The notes beneath the pieces were generated by a model. The model was not told the DNA's origin and did not search any database. It saw nothing but the letters and a program-made list of their open reading frames with translations. From Tepidamorphaceae bacterium (GTDB lineage Bacteria; Pseudomonadota; Alphaproteobacteria; Rhizobiales; Tepidamorphaceae): a DNA stretch of 64,000 nucleotides. How positions within the stretch are numbered: the first letter of the stretch is position 1; the number at the start of each line of letters is the position of its first letter. The translations under genes and the position numbers were made by a program. The stretch covers positions 58,371 through 122,370 of the forward strand of contig JANQNT010000005.1 of the NCBI GenBank assembly GCA_028279445.1. The letters are read 5' to 3'. Below are positions 17,301-27,376 of this stretch, in pieces.

Positions 17301-17761
17301 GCGACCCTCGCATTCTTGGTGTTCATCGCCGCGACGTCGAGCGCCACGGGCTGCTGCGCCTCGTGCGGGTGCTCGGCGCCGGCATAGATTTTCAGGTTGC
17401 GCATCTGCTTGCGGCCAAGCGGCCCGCGCGGCAGCATCCGCTCCACGGCCTTGGCCAGCACGCGCTCGGGGAAGCGCCCGTCGAGCACCTGGCCCGCCTT
17501 GCGCTCCTTGATGCCGCCGGGATAGCCGGTGTGGCGGTAATAGGTCTTCTGGTCGCGCTTGTTGCCGGTCAGCACCACCTTGTCCGCATTGACCACGACG
17601 ATGTTGTCGCCGCAGTCCACATGCGGGGTGAAGGTTGGCTTGTGCTTACCGCGCAGGCGCGCCGCGATCAGCGAGGCGAGCCGCCCGACCACGAGGCCTT
17701 CCGCGTCGATCAGCACCCAGGCCTTCTCAACCTCGGCCGGCTTTGCCGAAAAGGTCTTCAT
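17297..17761 (-). CDS. rplM: 50S ribosomal protein L13
   Basis: This 154-residue L13 carries family hallmarks including the N-terminal [35 protein letters not shown] and [12 protein letters not shown]13 is an early-assembling 23S rRNA-binding protein. It is the first gene of the rplM-rpsI operon, and the 185-base upstream gap holds a candidate sigma-70 promoter. Confidence 0.97.
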   Translation of the reverse strand: MKTFSAKPAEVEKAWVLIDAEGLVVGRLASLIAARLRGKHKPTFTPHVDCGDNIVVVNADKVVLTGNKRDQKTYYRHTGYPGGIKERKAGQVLDGRFPERVLAKAVERMLPRGPLGRKQMRNLKIYAGAEHPHEAQQPVALDVAAMNTKNARVA

Positions 17762-17825
17762 CGTTCGCCGTTCCTGTCTGCCTGTTCATGATGGCGCGTG
17801 CATGTGCGCCGAATTCGAAGCCGGT

Positions 17826-17854
17826 GATCTACCGGCGCATAGTGTGAACGTCAA
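17826..17854 (-). promoter_or_regulatory. Candidate rplM promoter
   Basis: On the minus strand TTGACG (17849-17854) is followed after 17 bases by TAGATC (17826-17831), about 65 bases before the rplM start. The -35 box is near consensus and the -10 box is weak. The stretch just upstream (about 17855-17940) is strongly AT-rich, as expected of an UP-like region of a ribosomal-protein promoter. Confidence 0.45.
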
Positions 17855-17947
17855 GCACAAAATTCCATCTACGCTCGAAAAATACGAATAAAATCAATGT
17901 ATTAGAAATACGGTATTATTTTACCACATTTCTTCTGACGATACCGT

Positions 17948-18382
17948 TCAGTCGCGCGGCGGCACCGAATAGGTCAGCACCACATGGGCGGCGAGTTCTT
18001 CCTCGCCATCGGAATGCAGCGCCACCTCTCCGACGGCGAGCCGCTGCCCCAGCTTGAGCAGGGTACACTCGGCGATCATGTCGCTCTGATCGGGCTTGCG
18101 CAGGAAATTGATCGACAGGTTGGTCGTCACCGCAAGCGGCACCGGGCCGATCTGGGCCAGCAGCGCCACATACATGGTGTAGTCGGCAAGCTGCATCATC
18201 GCCGGCCCGGAGATGGTGCCGCCGGGGCGCAGGTGACGTTCGTGATAGTGCATGCGCACCGTCGCGCCCATCGGCCGCACGGCTTCGATGACATTGGTGC
18301 GCCCGCCGTGATGCACCTGCGGGAAGTCGCGCTCCATGAACGCTTCCAACTCCTCGACCGTCATCACCGGTTCGTGCGTCAT
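17948..18382 (-). CDS. PaaI-family hotdog-fold thioesterase
   Basis: This 144-residue protein has the layout of a 4HBT/PaaI thioesterase: HHGGRTN near 24-30, a central helix GGTISGPAMMQLADYTMY with Asp67 at the usual catalytic position, then TTNLSINFLRKP. Such enzymes hydrolyse acyl-CoA thioesters. The ATG at 18382 is supported by a GGGAGA ribosome-binding site 7 bases upstream. The longer frame to 18499 is rejected. It is divergent from the crotonase gene by 88 bases, and the pair may share acyl-CoA metabolism. The substrate is unknown. Confidence 0.85.
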   Translation of the reverse strand: MTHEPVMTVEELEAFMERDFPQVHHGGRTNVIEAVRPMGATVRMHYHERHLRPGGTISGPAMMQLADYTMYVALLAQIGPVPLAVTTNLSINFLRKPDQSDMIAECTLLKLGQRLAVGEVALHSDGEEELAAHVVLTYSVPPRD

Positions 18383-18470
18383 GCAATGTCTCCCGATGCG
18401 TGGCGTTGCGCGCGCGGCTTGGTTATGGTTCGCGTCGATGTGACACGGAAAGTACCGCCGAGACCAGAGC

Positions 18471-19286
18471 ATGGATGCCCCCGCACCGCATGACAGCAAT
18501 GCCGCGCTGACGATCGGCGATCATGACGGCGTGCGCGTGCTAACGCTGAACCGCCCGCGGGCACGCAACACACTGTCGGTGGATATGATGGGCGCGCTGG
18601 AGGCGGCCTTCGCCGACATCGACGCCAGCGAGGATGTGCGCTGCGTCGTCATCCGCGCACAGGGACCCGGTTTCTGTGCCGGCCACGATCTCAAGGAGAT
18701 GCAGGCGCACCGCAACGATCCCGATCGCGGCCGCGCTTTCTTCACAGAGCTGTTCGCCCAGTGCACACGGCTGATGGGCCAGATCCGCGCCTGTCCCAGG
18801 CCGGTCATCGCCGAGGTCCAGGGCATCGCGACGGCGGCCGGCTGCCAGCTTGTCGCAACCTGCGATCTGGCGGTGGCGAGCACCAGCGCACGCTTCGGCG
18901 TCAACGGCATCGACGTGGGCTTCTTCTGTTCCACGCCTTCGGTCGCGCTTGCCCGCAACATCGACCGCAAGACGGCGATGGAACTGCTGCTGACCGGCCG
19001 CATGATGAGTGCGGCCGAGGCGCGCGACGCCGGCCTCGTCAACCACGTCACCGAGCCGGAAGACCTCTCCAGCACCACCATGGCGCTCTCCGCGACCATC
19101 GCGGCGAAATCCACCGCCGTCACCGCGCTCGGCAAGAAGGTGTTCTACGAGCAGGTGCAGATGCCGCTCGACGAGGCCTACCAACTGGCCAGTGAGATGA
19201 TGGTGGAGAACCTGATGCTGGCCGATGCCGAGGAAGGTTTCGCCGCCTTCATCGACAAGCGCGATCCCGACTGGCGCGACGAGTAA
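18471..19286 (+). CDS. Enoyl-CoA hydratase/isomerase family protein (ECHDC3-like)
   Basis: This 271-residue crotonase-fold protein has FCAGHDLKEM (68-77) for the oxyanion and CoA site. The segment GVNGIDVGFFCSTPSVALAR resembles the mitochondrial ECHDC3 group. The two glutamates used by true enoyl-CoA hydratases are absent: Gln126 is in GCQL where GCEL is usual, and Gly146 replaces the second Glu. It may therefore not be a hydratase. The CoA-binding-protein gene follows after 8 bases, so the two are probably co-transcribed. Confidence 0.88.
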   Translation: MDAPAPHDSNAALTIGDHDGVRVLTLNRPRARNTLSVDMMGALEAAFADIDASEDVRCVVIRAQGPGFCAGHDLKEMQAHRNDPDRGRAFFTELFAQCTRLMGQIRACPRPVIAEVQGIATAAGCQLVATCDLAVASTSARFGVNGIDVGFFCSTPSVALARNIDRKTAMELLLTGRMMSAAEARDAGLVNHVTEPEDLSSTTMALSATIAAKSTAVTALGKKVFYEQVQMPLDEAYQLASEMMVENLMLADAEEGFAAFIDKRDPDWRDE

Positions 19287-19294
19287 GTACCCCC

Positions 19295-19822
19295 ATGGAC
19301 CATGATACCTACGACGATGCCTATATCCGCGGCATCCTGGACGAGGTGCGCAGCATCGCCATGGTGGGCGCCAGCGCCAAGACGATCCGGCCGAGCTACT
19401 TCGTCCTCAAATACCTGATCGACAAGGGCTATTCGCTCTTTCCCATCAACCCCGGCCTGGCCGGCGGCGACATCCTCGGCCAGCGGGTCCACGGATCGCT
19501 GGCCGACGTGCCGGAGCCAATCGACATGATCGACATCTTCCGCAACTCCGAGGCGGCCGGCGCGGTTGTCGACGAGGCGCTCGATCTGGACCCGTCACCG
19601 AAGGTGATCTGGATGCAGCTCAGCGTGCGCAACGACGACGCGGCCGCGCGCGCCGAAGCCGCCGGCATGCGCGTCGTGATGGATCGCTGCCCGAAGATCG
19701 AATACGGCCGGCTGTCCGGGGAGATCGGCTGGGTCGGCGTCAACTCGCGCACCCTGTCGGCAAAACGCCCGAAACTCGCCGCGCGGGGCGTGCAGCACCG
19801 GGTCATCACCGGCGATAAATAG
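19295..19822 (+). CDS. CoA-binding domain protein (YccU-like)
   Basis: This 175-residue protein is a single CoA_binding Rossmann domain of the kind found in succinyl-CoA synthetase alpha. It has SIAMVGASAKTIRPSYFV near 20-37, YSLFPINPG and a late MDRCPKIEY segment. Stand-alone versions bind CoA or an acyl-CoA, and their role is poorly defined. It starts 8 bases after the crotonase-like gene, which supports a link to acyl-CoA chemistry. The family match is confident. The function is not known. Confidence 0.88.
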   Translation: MDHDTYDDAYIRGILDEVRSIAMVGASAKTIRPSYFVLKYLIDKGYSLFPINPGLAGGDILGQRVHGSLADVPEPIDMIDIFRNSEAAGAVVDEALDLDPSPKVIWMQLSVRNDDAAARAEAAGMRVVMDRCPKIEYGRLSGEIGWVGVNSRTLSAKRPKLAARGVQHRVITGDK

Positions 19823-19996
19823 CTCGTCCTGTCTGTTGAATTATATGTCTGACTGATTTTCCCTGTGATTTTGTCCCGTTGCGGTTGCCCTGCCCTCACC
19901 CGCTCTCTATGAGTTGCGGTCACAGCAGTTTTTCCGACCACGCCGCATCGGGGCCGCGCGGCACCGCACACGACAGTTCAGTCAGGGAGTATTGAG

Positions 19997-21283
19997 ATGA
20001 GCGATTCCCGCGAACCCGGGTTCTCCACGCTTGCCGTGCATGCCGGCGCGCAGCCGGACCCCTCCACCGGCGCGCGCGCCACGCCGATCTACCAGACCAC
20101 CTCGTTCGTGTTCGATGACGTGGAACATGCCGCCTCGCTGTTCGGCCTGCAGGCCTTCGGCAACATCTATACCCGCATCGGCAACCCGACCTGCGCGGTG
20201 CTGGAGGAGCGTATCGCCGCGCTTGAGGGCGGCACGGCCGCACTCGCCGTGGCGTCGGGTCATGCCGCCGAGCACCTGATCTTCCACACCCTGCTGTCGC
20301 CGGGAGACGAGTTCATCGCCGCCCGCCAGCTCTATGGCGGCTCGGTCAACCAGTTCGGCGAAGCCTACAAGAAGTTCGACTGGAACGTCGTCTGGGCCGA
20401 TATCGACGACATTTCCAGCTTCGAGAATGCCGTCTCCGACCGCACCAAGGCGATTTTCGTTGAATCGCTCGCCAATCCCGGCGGTGGGGTGACAGACATG
20501 GAAGCCATCGCGGCCATCGCCAAGAAGGCCGGCGTGCCGCTGATTGTCGACAACACCATGGCGACGCCGTATCTGTGCAAGCCCTTCGAGCACGGCGCCG
20601 ACATCGTGGTGCACTCGGCCACCAAGTTCATCGGCGGCCAGGGCAACTCCATCGGCGGCGTGATCGTCGATGGCGGCACGTTCGACTGGTCGGAGCCGGG
20701 CAAATACCCCTCCCTGTCGGAGCCCTGCGCCTCCTATCAGGGCATGGTGCTCTACGAGACCTTCGGCAATTTCGCCTTCGCCATCGCCTGCCGGGTGCTG
20801 GGCCTGCGCGATCTGGGTCCGGCGCTGTCGCCGTTCAACGCATTCCTGCTGCTGAACGGTGTGGAGACCATGCCGCTGCGCATGCAGCGCCACAGCGACA
20901 ACGCCCAGGAAGTCGCCGAATACCTCGCCGGCCACGACAAGGTCGACTGGGTCTCCTACGCCGGCCTGAAGGGTGACAAGTACAACGCGCTGGCGCAGAA
21001 GTACTGCCCCAAGGGCGCAGGCGCGGTGTTCACCTTCGGCCTCAAGGGCGGGTTCGATGCCGGCGTCGCGCTGGTCTCCAACGTGGAGATGTTCTCGCAT
21101 CTGGCCAATATCGGCGACACACGCAGCCTCATCATCCACCCCGCCTCCACCACGCACCGCCAACTCACCGACGAGCAGAAGGTCAGCGCCGGTGCGGGGC
21201 CGGAGGTGGTGCGGCTGTCTGTCGGCATCGAGGACGCCGCCGACATCATCGCCGATCTGGAGCAGGCGCTGGCGAAGCTGTAA
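19997..21283 (+). CDS. metY: O-acetylhomoserine sulfhydrylase / aminocarboxypropyltransferase
   Basis: This 428-residue Cys/Met-metabolism PLP enzyme makes homocysteine from O-acetylhomoserine and sulfide in methionine synthesis. Landmarks are YTRIGNPT (58-65) and the PLP lysine in HSATKFIGG (K210). The length and start [17 protein letters not shown] are typical of MetY rather than MetZ/MetB. A GGGAG ribosome-binding site precedes the start. The 174-base upstream gap has a CTGTGA / TCACAG dyad (19863-19868, 19920-19925) but no clear SAM riboswitch. The 3' end overlaps ctaA by 38 bases on the opposite strand. Confidence 0.95.
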   Translation: MSDSREPGFSTLAVHAGAQPDPSTGARATPIYQTTSFVFDDVEHAASLFGLQAFGNIYTRIGNPTCAVLEERIAALEGGTAALAVASGHAAEHLIFHTLLSPGDEFIAARQLYGGSVNQFGEAYKKFDWNVVWADIDDISSFENAVSDRTKAIFVESLANPGGGVTDMEAIAAIAKKAGVPLIVDNTMATPYLCKPFEHGADIVVHSATKFIGGQGNSIGGVIVDGGTFDWSEPGKYPSLSEPCASYQGMVLYETFGNFAFAIACRVLGLRDLGPALSPFNAFLLLNGVETMPLRMQRHSDNAQEVAEYLAGHDKVDWVSYAGLKGDKYNALAQKYCPKGAGAVFTFGLKGGFDAGVALVSNVEMFSHLANIGDTRSLIIHPASTTHRQLTDEQKVSAGAGPEVVRLSVGIEDAADIIADLEQALAKL

Positions 21284-22355
21284 GCGTCTCGGGTGGCGAA
21301 AGCCGCATCCGGTCGGCGTGGATCAGCGCCTTGCCGATCAGCACGATGGCGACCACCTGGTGCGCCAGCGCGATCCATAACGGCACTGCGTAAAGGATCG
21401 CGGTGATCCCGAGCGCCACCTGCACGGCGGTGACGGCGACAAGCGCCATGACGCGTTTGCGCGCCGCATCGCCCTGTCCGTTGCGCCACACATCGAGCGC
21501 GTGCAGCACGACAACGAGCGCGACGAGATAGCCCGCCATGCGGTGGTTGAACTGCACCGCGGTGATGTTCTCGAACGGATTGAGCCACCAGGGCTGCAAT
21601 GTGCCAAGCCCGCCTGGCACGACACGCCCGTCCATCAGCGGCCAGGTGGGATAGGCCAGACCCGCATCAAGGCCGGCGACAAAGGCGCCGAGCACGATCT
21701 GCACGAACAGCAGCGGCACGAGCGCCAGCGCGGTCAGCCGGATGCGACGGTTTTGCGTTGGTGGCGAGGCAGCAGGGGCGACACGCTGCGACAGCCACAG
21801 CAGGTATAGGAAGATCACCACCGCCAGACCCAGATGGGTCGCCAGGCGGTACTGGCTGACATCGGTGCGCACCGACAGCCCGCTGGTCACCATCCACCAG
21901 CCGATGAAGCCCTGCAGGCCGCCGAGCGCGAAAGCAACCAGGGTCAGCGCGATCATCCGGCCCGAAAGCCGGCCGCGCACGACGAACCAGACGAACGGCA
22001 CCAGGAACAGGAAGCCCACCAGCCGGCCCAGGAAGCGGTGGCCCCACTCCCACCAGTAGATCACCTTGAAGGCGGCAAGGCTCATGCCCTTGTTGATCTG
22101 CTGGTACTCGGGGATCTGGCGGTACTTGTCCATCTCCGCCAACCACATGGCCTCGGTCAGCGGCGGGATGATGCCGGTCACGGGACGCCATTCGGTGATC
22201 GAGAGACCTGAATCGGTCAGCCGCGTGGCGCCACCGACGACGACCATCGCCACCACCGCCAGCGCCAGCGCCAGCAGCCAGATGCGCACGGCGCGGTCAC
22301 CGGCCGCGCCTAAGTCCGCGCGGCCCATCGCCGGCGTCATGTCGGTCGTTGTCAT
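21246..22355 (-). CDS. ctaA: Heme A synthase (CtaA/Cox15)
   Basis: This 369-residue polytopic membrane protein oxidises heme O to heme A for aa3-type cytochrome oxidase. It has about eight transmembrane helices and the conserved histidine motifs: GGATRLTDSGLS, EWGHRFLGR, the QFNHRMAGY segment and a final HQ pair. It belongs to the type without the extracellular cysteine pairs seen in Bacillus CtaA, as expected for alphaproteobacteria. The start at 22355 (MTTTDMTPAMG) is chosen because the frame upstream to 22547 lies over the divergent gene region and lacks homology. Confidence 0.95.
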   Translation of the reverse strand: MTTTDMTPAMGRADLGAAGDRAVRIWLLALALAVVAMVVVGGATRLTDSGLSITEWRPVTGIIPPLTEAMWLAEMDKYRQIPEYQQINKGMSLAAFKVIYWWEWGHRFLGRLVGFLFLVPFVWFVVRGRLSGRMIALTLVAFALGGLQGFIGWWMVTSGLSVRTDVSQYRLATHLGLAVVIFLYLLWLSQRVAPAASPPTQNRRIRLTALALVPLLFVQIVLGAFVAGLDAGLAYPTWPLMDGRVVPGGLGTLQPWWLNPFENITAVQFNHRMAGYLVALVVVLHALDVWRNGQGDAARKRVMALVAVTAVQVALGITAILYAVPLWIALAHQVVAIVLIGKALIHADRMRLSPPETLTASPAPAPDRR

Positions 22356-22497
22356 GATTATCGTTCTAAGGGCGCTGACCTGTGACGGGCAAGAGGAGCA
22401 GCGCGGCCATGCCGCTTTGCCGCAGGCGGACGATGGCGCCTTGCCGGAACCTCGTCGGTGCATTACCTCGGCGGGCAGCATCCAGGCTGGAGCCACC

Positions 22498-22773
22498 ATG
22501 GCGTCGTTGCCCGAAGACCGACCCAATCCGCGCACCCTGATCGGCATCGTCGCACTGATGGTGTTGCTGACAGCCTATTCGCTGCTGGTGATGGCGCTGT
22601 TTGCCGGCTGGATGAGCGACCAGGCGATCTGGCTTCAGACCGTGTTCTACATCATCGCCGGCTTCGCCTGGCTGCCGCCGGCCTACTGGCTGATCCGCTG
22701 GATGGCCGCGCCGCGCGCGCGGGCGCGCGCCTCAGGCGACGTTGAGCCGCCGCATCCGGTTGAACACGAGTGA
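22498..22773 (+). CDS. DUF2842 family membrane protein
   Basis: This is a 91-residue protein with two transmembrane helices (about 16-38 and 46-68) and a short basic-to-acidic tail. It contains the signature FYIIAGFAWLPPAYWLIRWM typical of the alphaproteobacterial DUF2842 family, of unknown function. It is divergent from ctaA with 142 bases between starts. Its end overlaps the deacetylase gene on the other strand by about 42 bases. Confidence 0.8.
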   Translation: MASLPEDRPNPRTLIGIVALMVLLTAYSLLVMALFAGWMSDQAIWLQTVFYIIAGFAWLPPAYWLIRWMAAPRARARASGDVEPPHPVEHE

Positions 22774-23784
22774 GGGGATGCCGGACAGAAAGGCGTTGAG
22801 GTAGCGCATCGCCTGAAAATCGCCGTTCAGGGAAATGCGCGGCAGCGCGTGCAGATGATCGCGGTGGGCGGTGAACAACACGCCCGGACGCGTTGTCACG
22901 GCGGTGGCGAAGCCGGCCTGGCGGGCGAGCTCGAAATCGCGCTTTGCCGCCGAGTCCGTGTCCCCATAGGGATAGGCGAAGTGGCGCGGACGCTCGGGAA
23001 GATAGCTTTCCAGGATATCGGCGCCGTTGACCATCTCGCCCAGAGCGCGGTCCTCATCTAGCCCGGCTATCGCGTAATGATTGACGGTGTGGGCGCCGAT
23101 GGTCGCGAGTTCGTCGCGGGCCAGCACGCCGATCTCGTCCCATGTCATGGCCAGGGCGCGTGTCATCGCCACCATGTCGACCTCGTAGCGCAAGGCGAAA
23201 TCGCGGATGAAGGCGCGCTGGTCGTCCTGCGACTGACGGCGAAGCCACCAGTAGATCGACTCGTAGGCGATGTACTTTTCCTCCGGCGTATCGGTGAGGA
23301 AGCGCATCGGCTCGTCGCCGAGCTTCACATCGACATCGGCGCGCCCGGCGATCACCGCTTCCAGCACCCGCCACCAAAGCTCCGCCGTGCCATCGGGCAT
23401 CGATGTGGCGATGTAGATGGTGAACGGGCAGTGCAGCGCCTTCAGCACCGGATAGGCATGCTCCAGATTGTCGCGATAGCCGTCATCGAAGGTCAGAACG
23501 GCGAAGCGCCGCGACGCGTTCGAGGCCAGCCGTGCCGGCACCTCGCCGATGGGAACGATGTCATAGCCGGCAGCGCGGATGCGCTTGATGGCGCGCTCCA
23601 GAAATCGCGGCGTGACCTCGAGGATGCGGTTGGGCTGAAACGCGTCCCTGCTTCGCGGCAAGACGTGGTGCAGGGTGAATATGACACCGCGCCCGCGCGT
23701 CATCGGCGCCAGCACATGCGGCGCGCCGGTGGCGGCCAGGGCTGTCAGGCCCCCCTTAATCATATTCATACGAAGCCGGTTCAT
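22732..23784 (-). CDS. Polysaccharide deacetylase family protein
   Basis: This protein of about 350 residues has a NodB-like catalytic domain. TFDDGY at 98-103 supplies the catalytic and metal-binding aspartates, and GAHTVNH further on supplies two metal-binding histidines. An early FTLHHV motif and a long insertion suggest the rhizobial group found beside FemAB-like acyltransferases. It would remove N- or O-acetyl groups from a glycan. Start choices are ATG 23784 or 23817, and neither has a strong ribosome-binding site. It is divergent from the next gene. Confidence 0.85.
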   Translation of the reverse strand: MNRLRMNMIKGGLTALAATGAPHVLAPMTRGRGVIFTLHHVLPRSRDAFQPNRILEVTPRFLERAIKRIRAAGYDIVPIGEVPARLASNASRRFAVLTFDDGYRDNLEHAYPVLKALHCPFTIYIATSMPDGTAELWWRVLEAVIAGRADVDVKLGDEPMRFLTDTPEEKYIAYESIYWWLRRQSQDDQRAFIRDFALRYEVDMVAMTRALAMTWDEIGVLARDELATIGAHTVNHYAIAGLDEDRALGEMVNGADILESYLPERPRHFAYPYGDTDSAAKRDFELARQAGFATAVTTRPGVLFTAHRDHLHALPRISLNGDFQAMRYLNAFLSGIPSLVFNRMRRLNVA

Positions 23785-23859
23785 ATCCGCGTTTGCTAAC
23801 CCATTCGCCGTTTCCATCGGGTAAATTGGGCGCTCATGGTCTCCGAGGCGCGCGCATAG

Positions 23860-25110
23860 ATGCACAACTTCGAAGTACAACACGGCGGAGCAATCCCGAT
23901 CCCGGCCGGCGGCCGCCTCGCGAGAGGCGCGGCACGCCGGAACGCCCGGCGCGCCGTTGTGTCCACCGCGTTCGGCACATGCGAACTGGCCGTGCACACC
24001 GGTTTCGCGGAGGTTTCCGCCAGGTGGCGCGAACTGGAACGCGTCGGCGTCACCACGCCCTACCACCGCCACGACTTCATCGAGCCGTGGTACCGCCTGC
24101 TCGGTCGCAAGGAGGGTATCACGCTTTGCATCGTCGAGGGCCGGTTCGAGGGCGCGGCGACCGGGTTCATCTGGCCGCTGGGCATCTGCCGTTGCTTTGG
24201 TGCGCGCACGCTGTCGTGGCTTGGCGGCAAGCACGCCAATTACGGCTTCGGCCTCTATGCGCCGCAGGTACTGGGGGCGTTGACGCCGAAAGACTGGACA
24301 GCATTGCTGGACACTGCGCTGGAGCTTTCCGGAGCCGATCTGGCGGTGCTGCTGAACCAGCCGGAGAGCTATGGCGGCGGCAGCAATCCGCTGGCCCATC
24401 TGCGCCTGGCCGCCAGCACCGACCCCTGCCACCGGGCCGCGCTGACAACCGACTACGACACCTTGCTCAAACGCCTGCGCAGCCGCATTTCGCGCCGTAA
24501 CATGCGCCGCAACCTGAGCAGGATGGAAGAGGCCCACGGCCCGGTCCGCCTGATCCGCGCCGAACAGCCAGACGACATCCGCGCCGCGCTGGAGGCGCTT
24601 GTCGCCCACAAGGCGCAGCTCGACGAGACACGCCCCGACAAGGCCATCTTCGCCGATACCAGCGTCGTGCGGTTCCTGGAAGACATCGCGACCGAAACCC
24701 GCGATGGCGCCCCGGCTCCGCTGGACATCTATACACTGGTCGCCGGCGACCAGGTCGCCGCCACCTTCGGCTGCGTGACCGACGAACGGCGCGCCTCCGG
24801 CGTGTTCATCTCCATCGACATCGGCACCTTCGGCACATACGCGCCGGGCGAGCTGCTGATCGGCAAGGTGATCGAGGACTGCTGCGCGCGCGGGCTGTCG
24901 ATGCTCGATCTCGGCGTGGGCGGCGGCTCCTACAAGGAACGCTGGTGCCATTACCGCGAGCCGCTGTTCGATGCGATCGCCACGCGCACGCTGAAGGGAC
25001 GCTTCGTCGCCGCGCCCCTGAACCGGGCCTGGCTCCGGTTCAGGGCCGCCGCGAAACGCTCGCGCACCATCAGCGCGCTTTATGGCAGCATGCGCAGCAA
25101 GCCCGCTTAG
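23860..25110 (+). CDS. FemAB/BcsL-like GNAT acyltransferase
   Basis: This 416-residue protein has the double-GNAT layout of the family often called cellulose-biosynthesis BcsL or FemAB-like. The N-terminal half has WRELERVGVTTPYHRHDF. The C-terminal half has HKAQLDETRPDKAIF, TLVAGDQVAATFGC and the acyl-CoA-loop-like DLGVGGGSYKERW. It is divergent from a polysaccharide deacetylase with a gap of about 75 bases. The pair suggests coordinated acylation and deacylation of a surface glycan. The substrate is unknown. Confidence 0.8.
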   Translation: MHNFEVQHGGAIPIPAGGRLARGAARRNARRAVVSTAFGTCELAVHTGFAEVSARWRELERVGVTTPYHRHDFIEPWYRLLGRKEGITLCIVEGRFEGAATGFIWPLGICRCFGARTLSWLGGKHANYGFGLYAPQVLGALTPKDWTALLDTALELSGADLAVLLNQPESYGGGSNPLAHLRLAASTDPCHRAALTTDYDTLLKRLRSRISRRNMRRNLSRMEEAHGPVRLIRAEQPDDIRAALEALVAHKAQLDETRPDKAIFADTSVVRFLEDIATETRDGAPAPLDIYTLVAGDQVAATFGCVTDERRASGVFISIDIGTFGTYAPGELLIGKVIEDCCARGLSMLDLGVGGGSYKERWCHYREPLFDAIATRTLKGRFVAAPLNRAWLRFRAAAKRSRTISALYGSMRSKPA

Positions 25111-25116
25111 GGTTTG

Positions 25117-25163
25117 GAGCATGTTCTTACCCGAAAACCGCTCACACTTTTCGGGAACATGCT

Positions 25164-25164
<1 letters not shown>
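25117..25164. repeat. Palindromic intergenic repeat with GAGCATGTTC ends
   Basis: GAGCATGTTC is followed by CCCGAAAA, a central loop, TTTTCGGG and GAACATGCTC, giving a near-perfect palindrome between two convergent genes. The last bases overlap the thiC stop codon. Palindromes of this type are scattered through rhizobial genomes. It may act as a bidirectional terminator. Confidence 0.75.
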
Positions 25165-27278
<2,114 letters not shown>

Positions 27279-27376
27279 CTAGCACGGCCCGGAGCCACCG
27301 ACAACGATCGGCGCGCCGACCATCGCGGACAAATGCACGGCGATTTTGGGATTTCCGAGCGAAAACGCCGCAGCAG

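Noticed and set aside
19823..19996. SAM-II riboswitch upstream of metY
   Set aside because: A GTGATTTTG stretch and a CTGTGA/TCACAG dyad are suggestive, but the required stem order and the GCTAAA element are absent.
23785..25122. Long N-terminal extension of the polysaccharide deacetylase
   Set aside because: It is the antisense of the FemAB-like gene and has no domain character.
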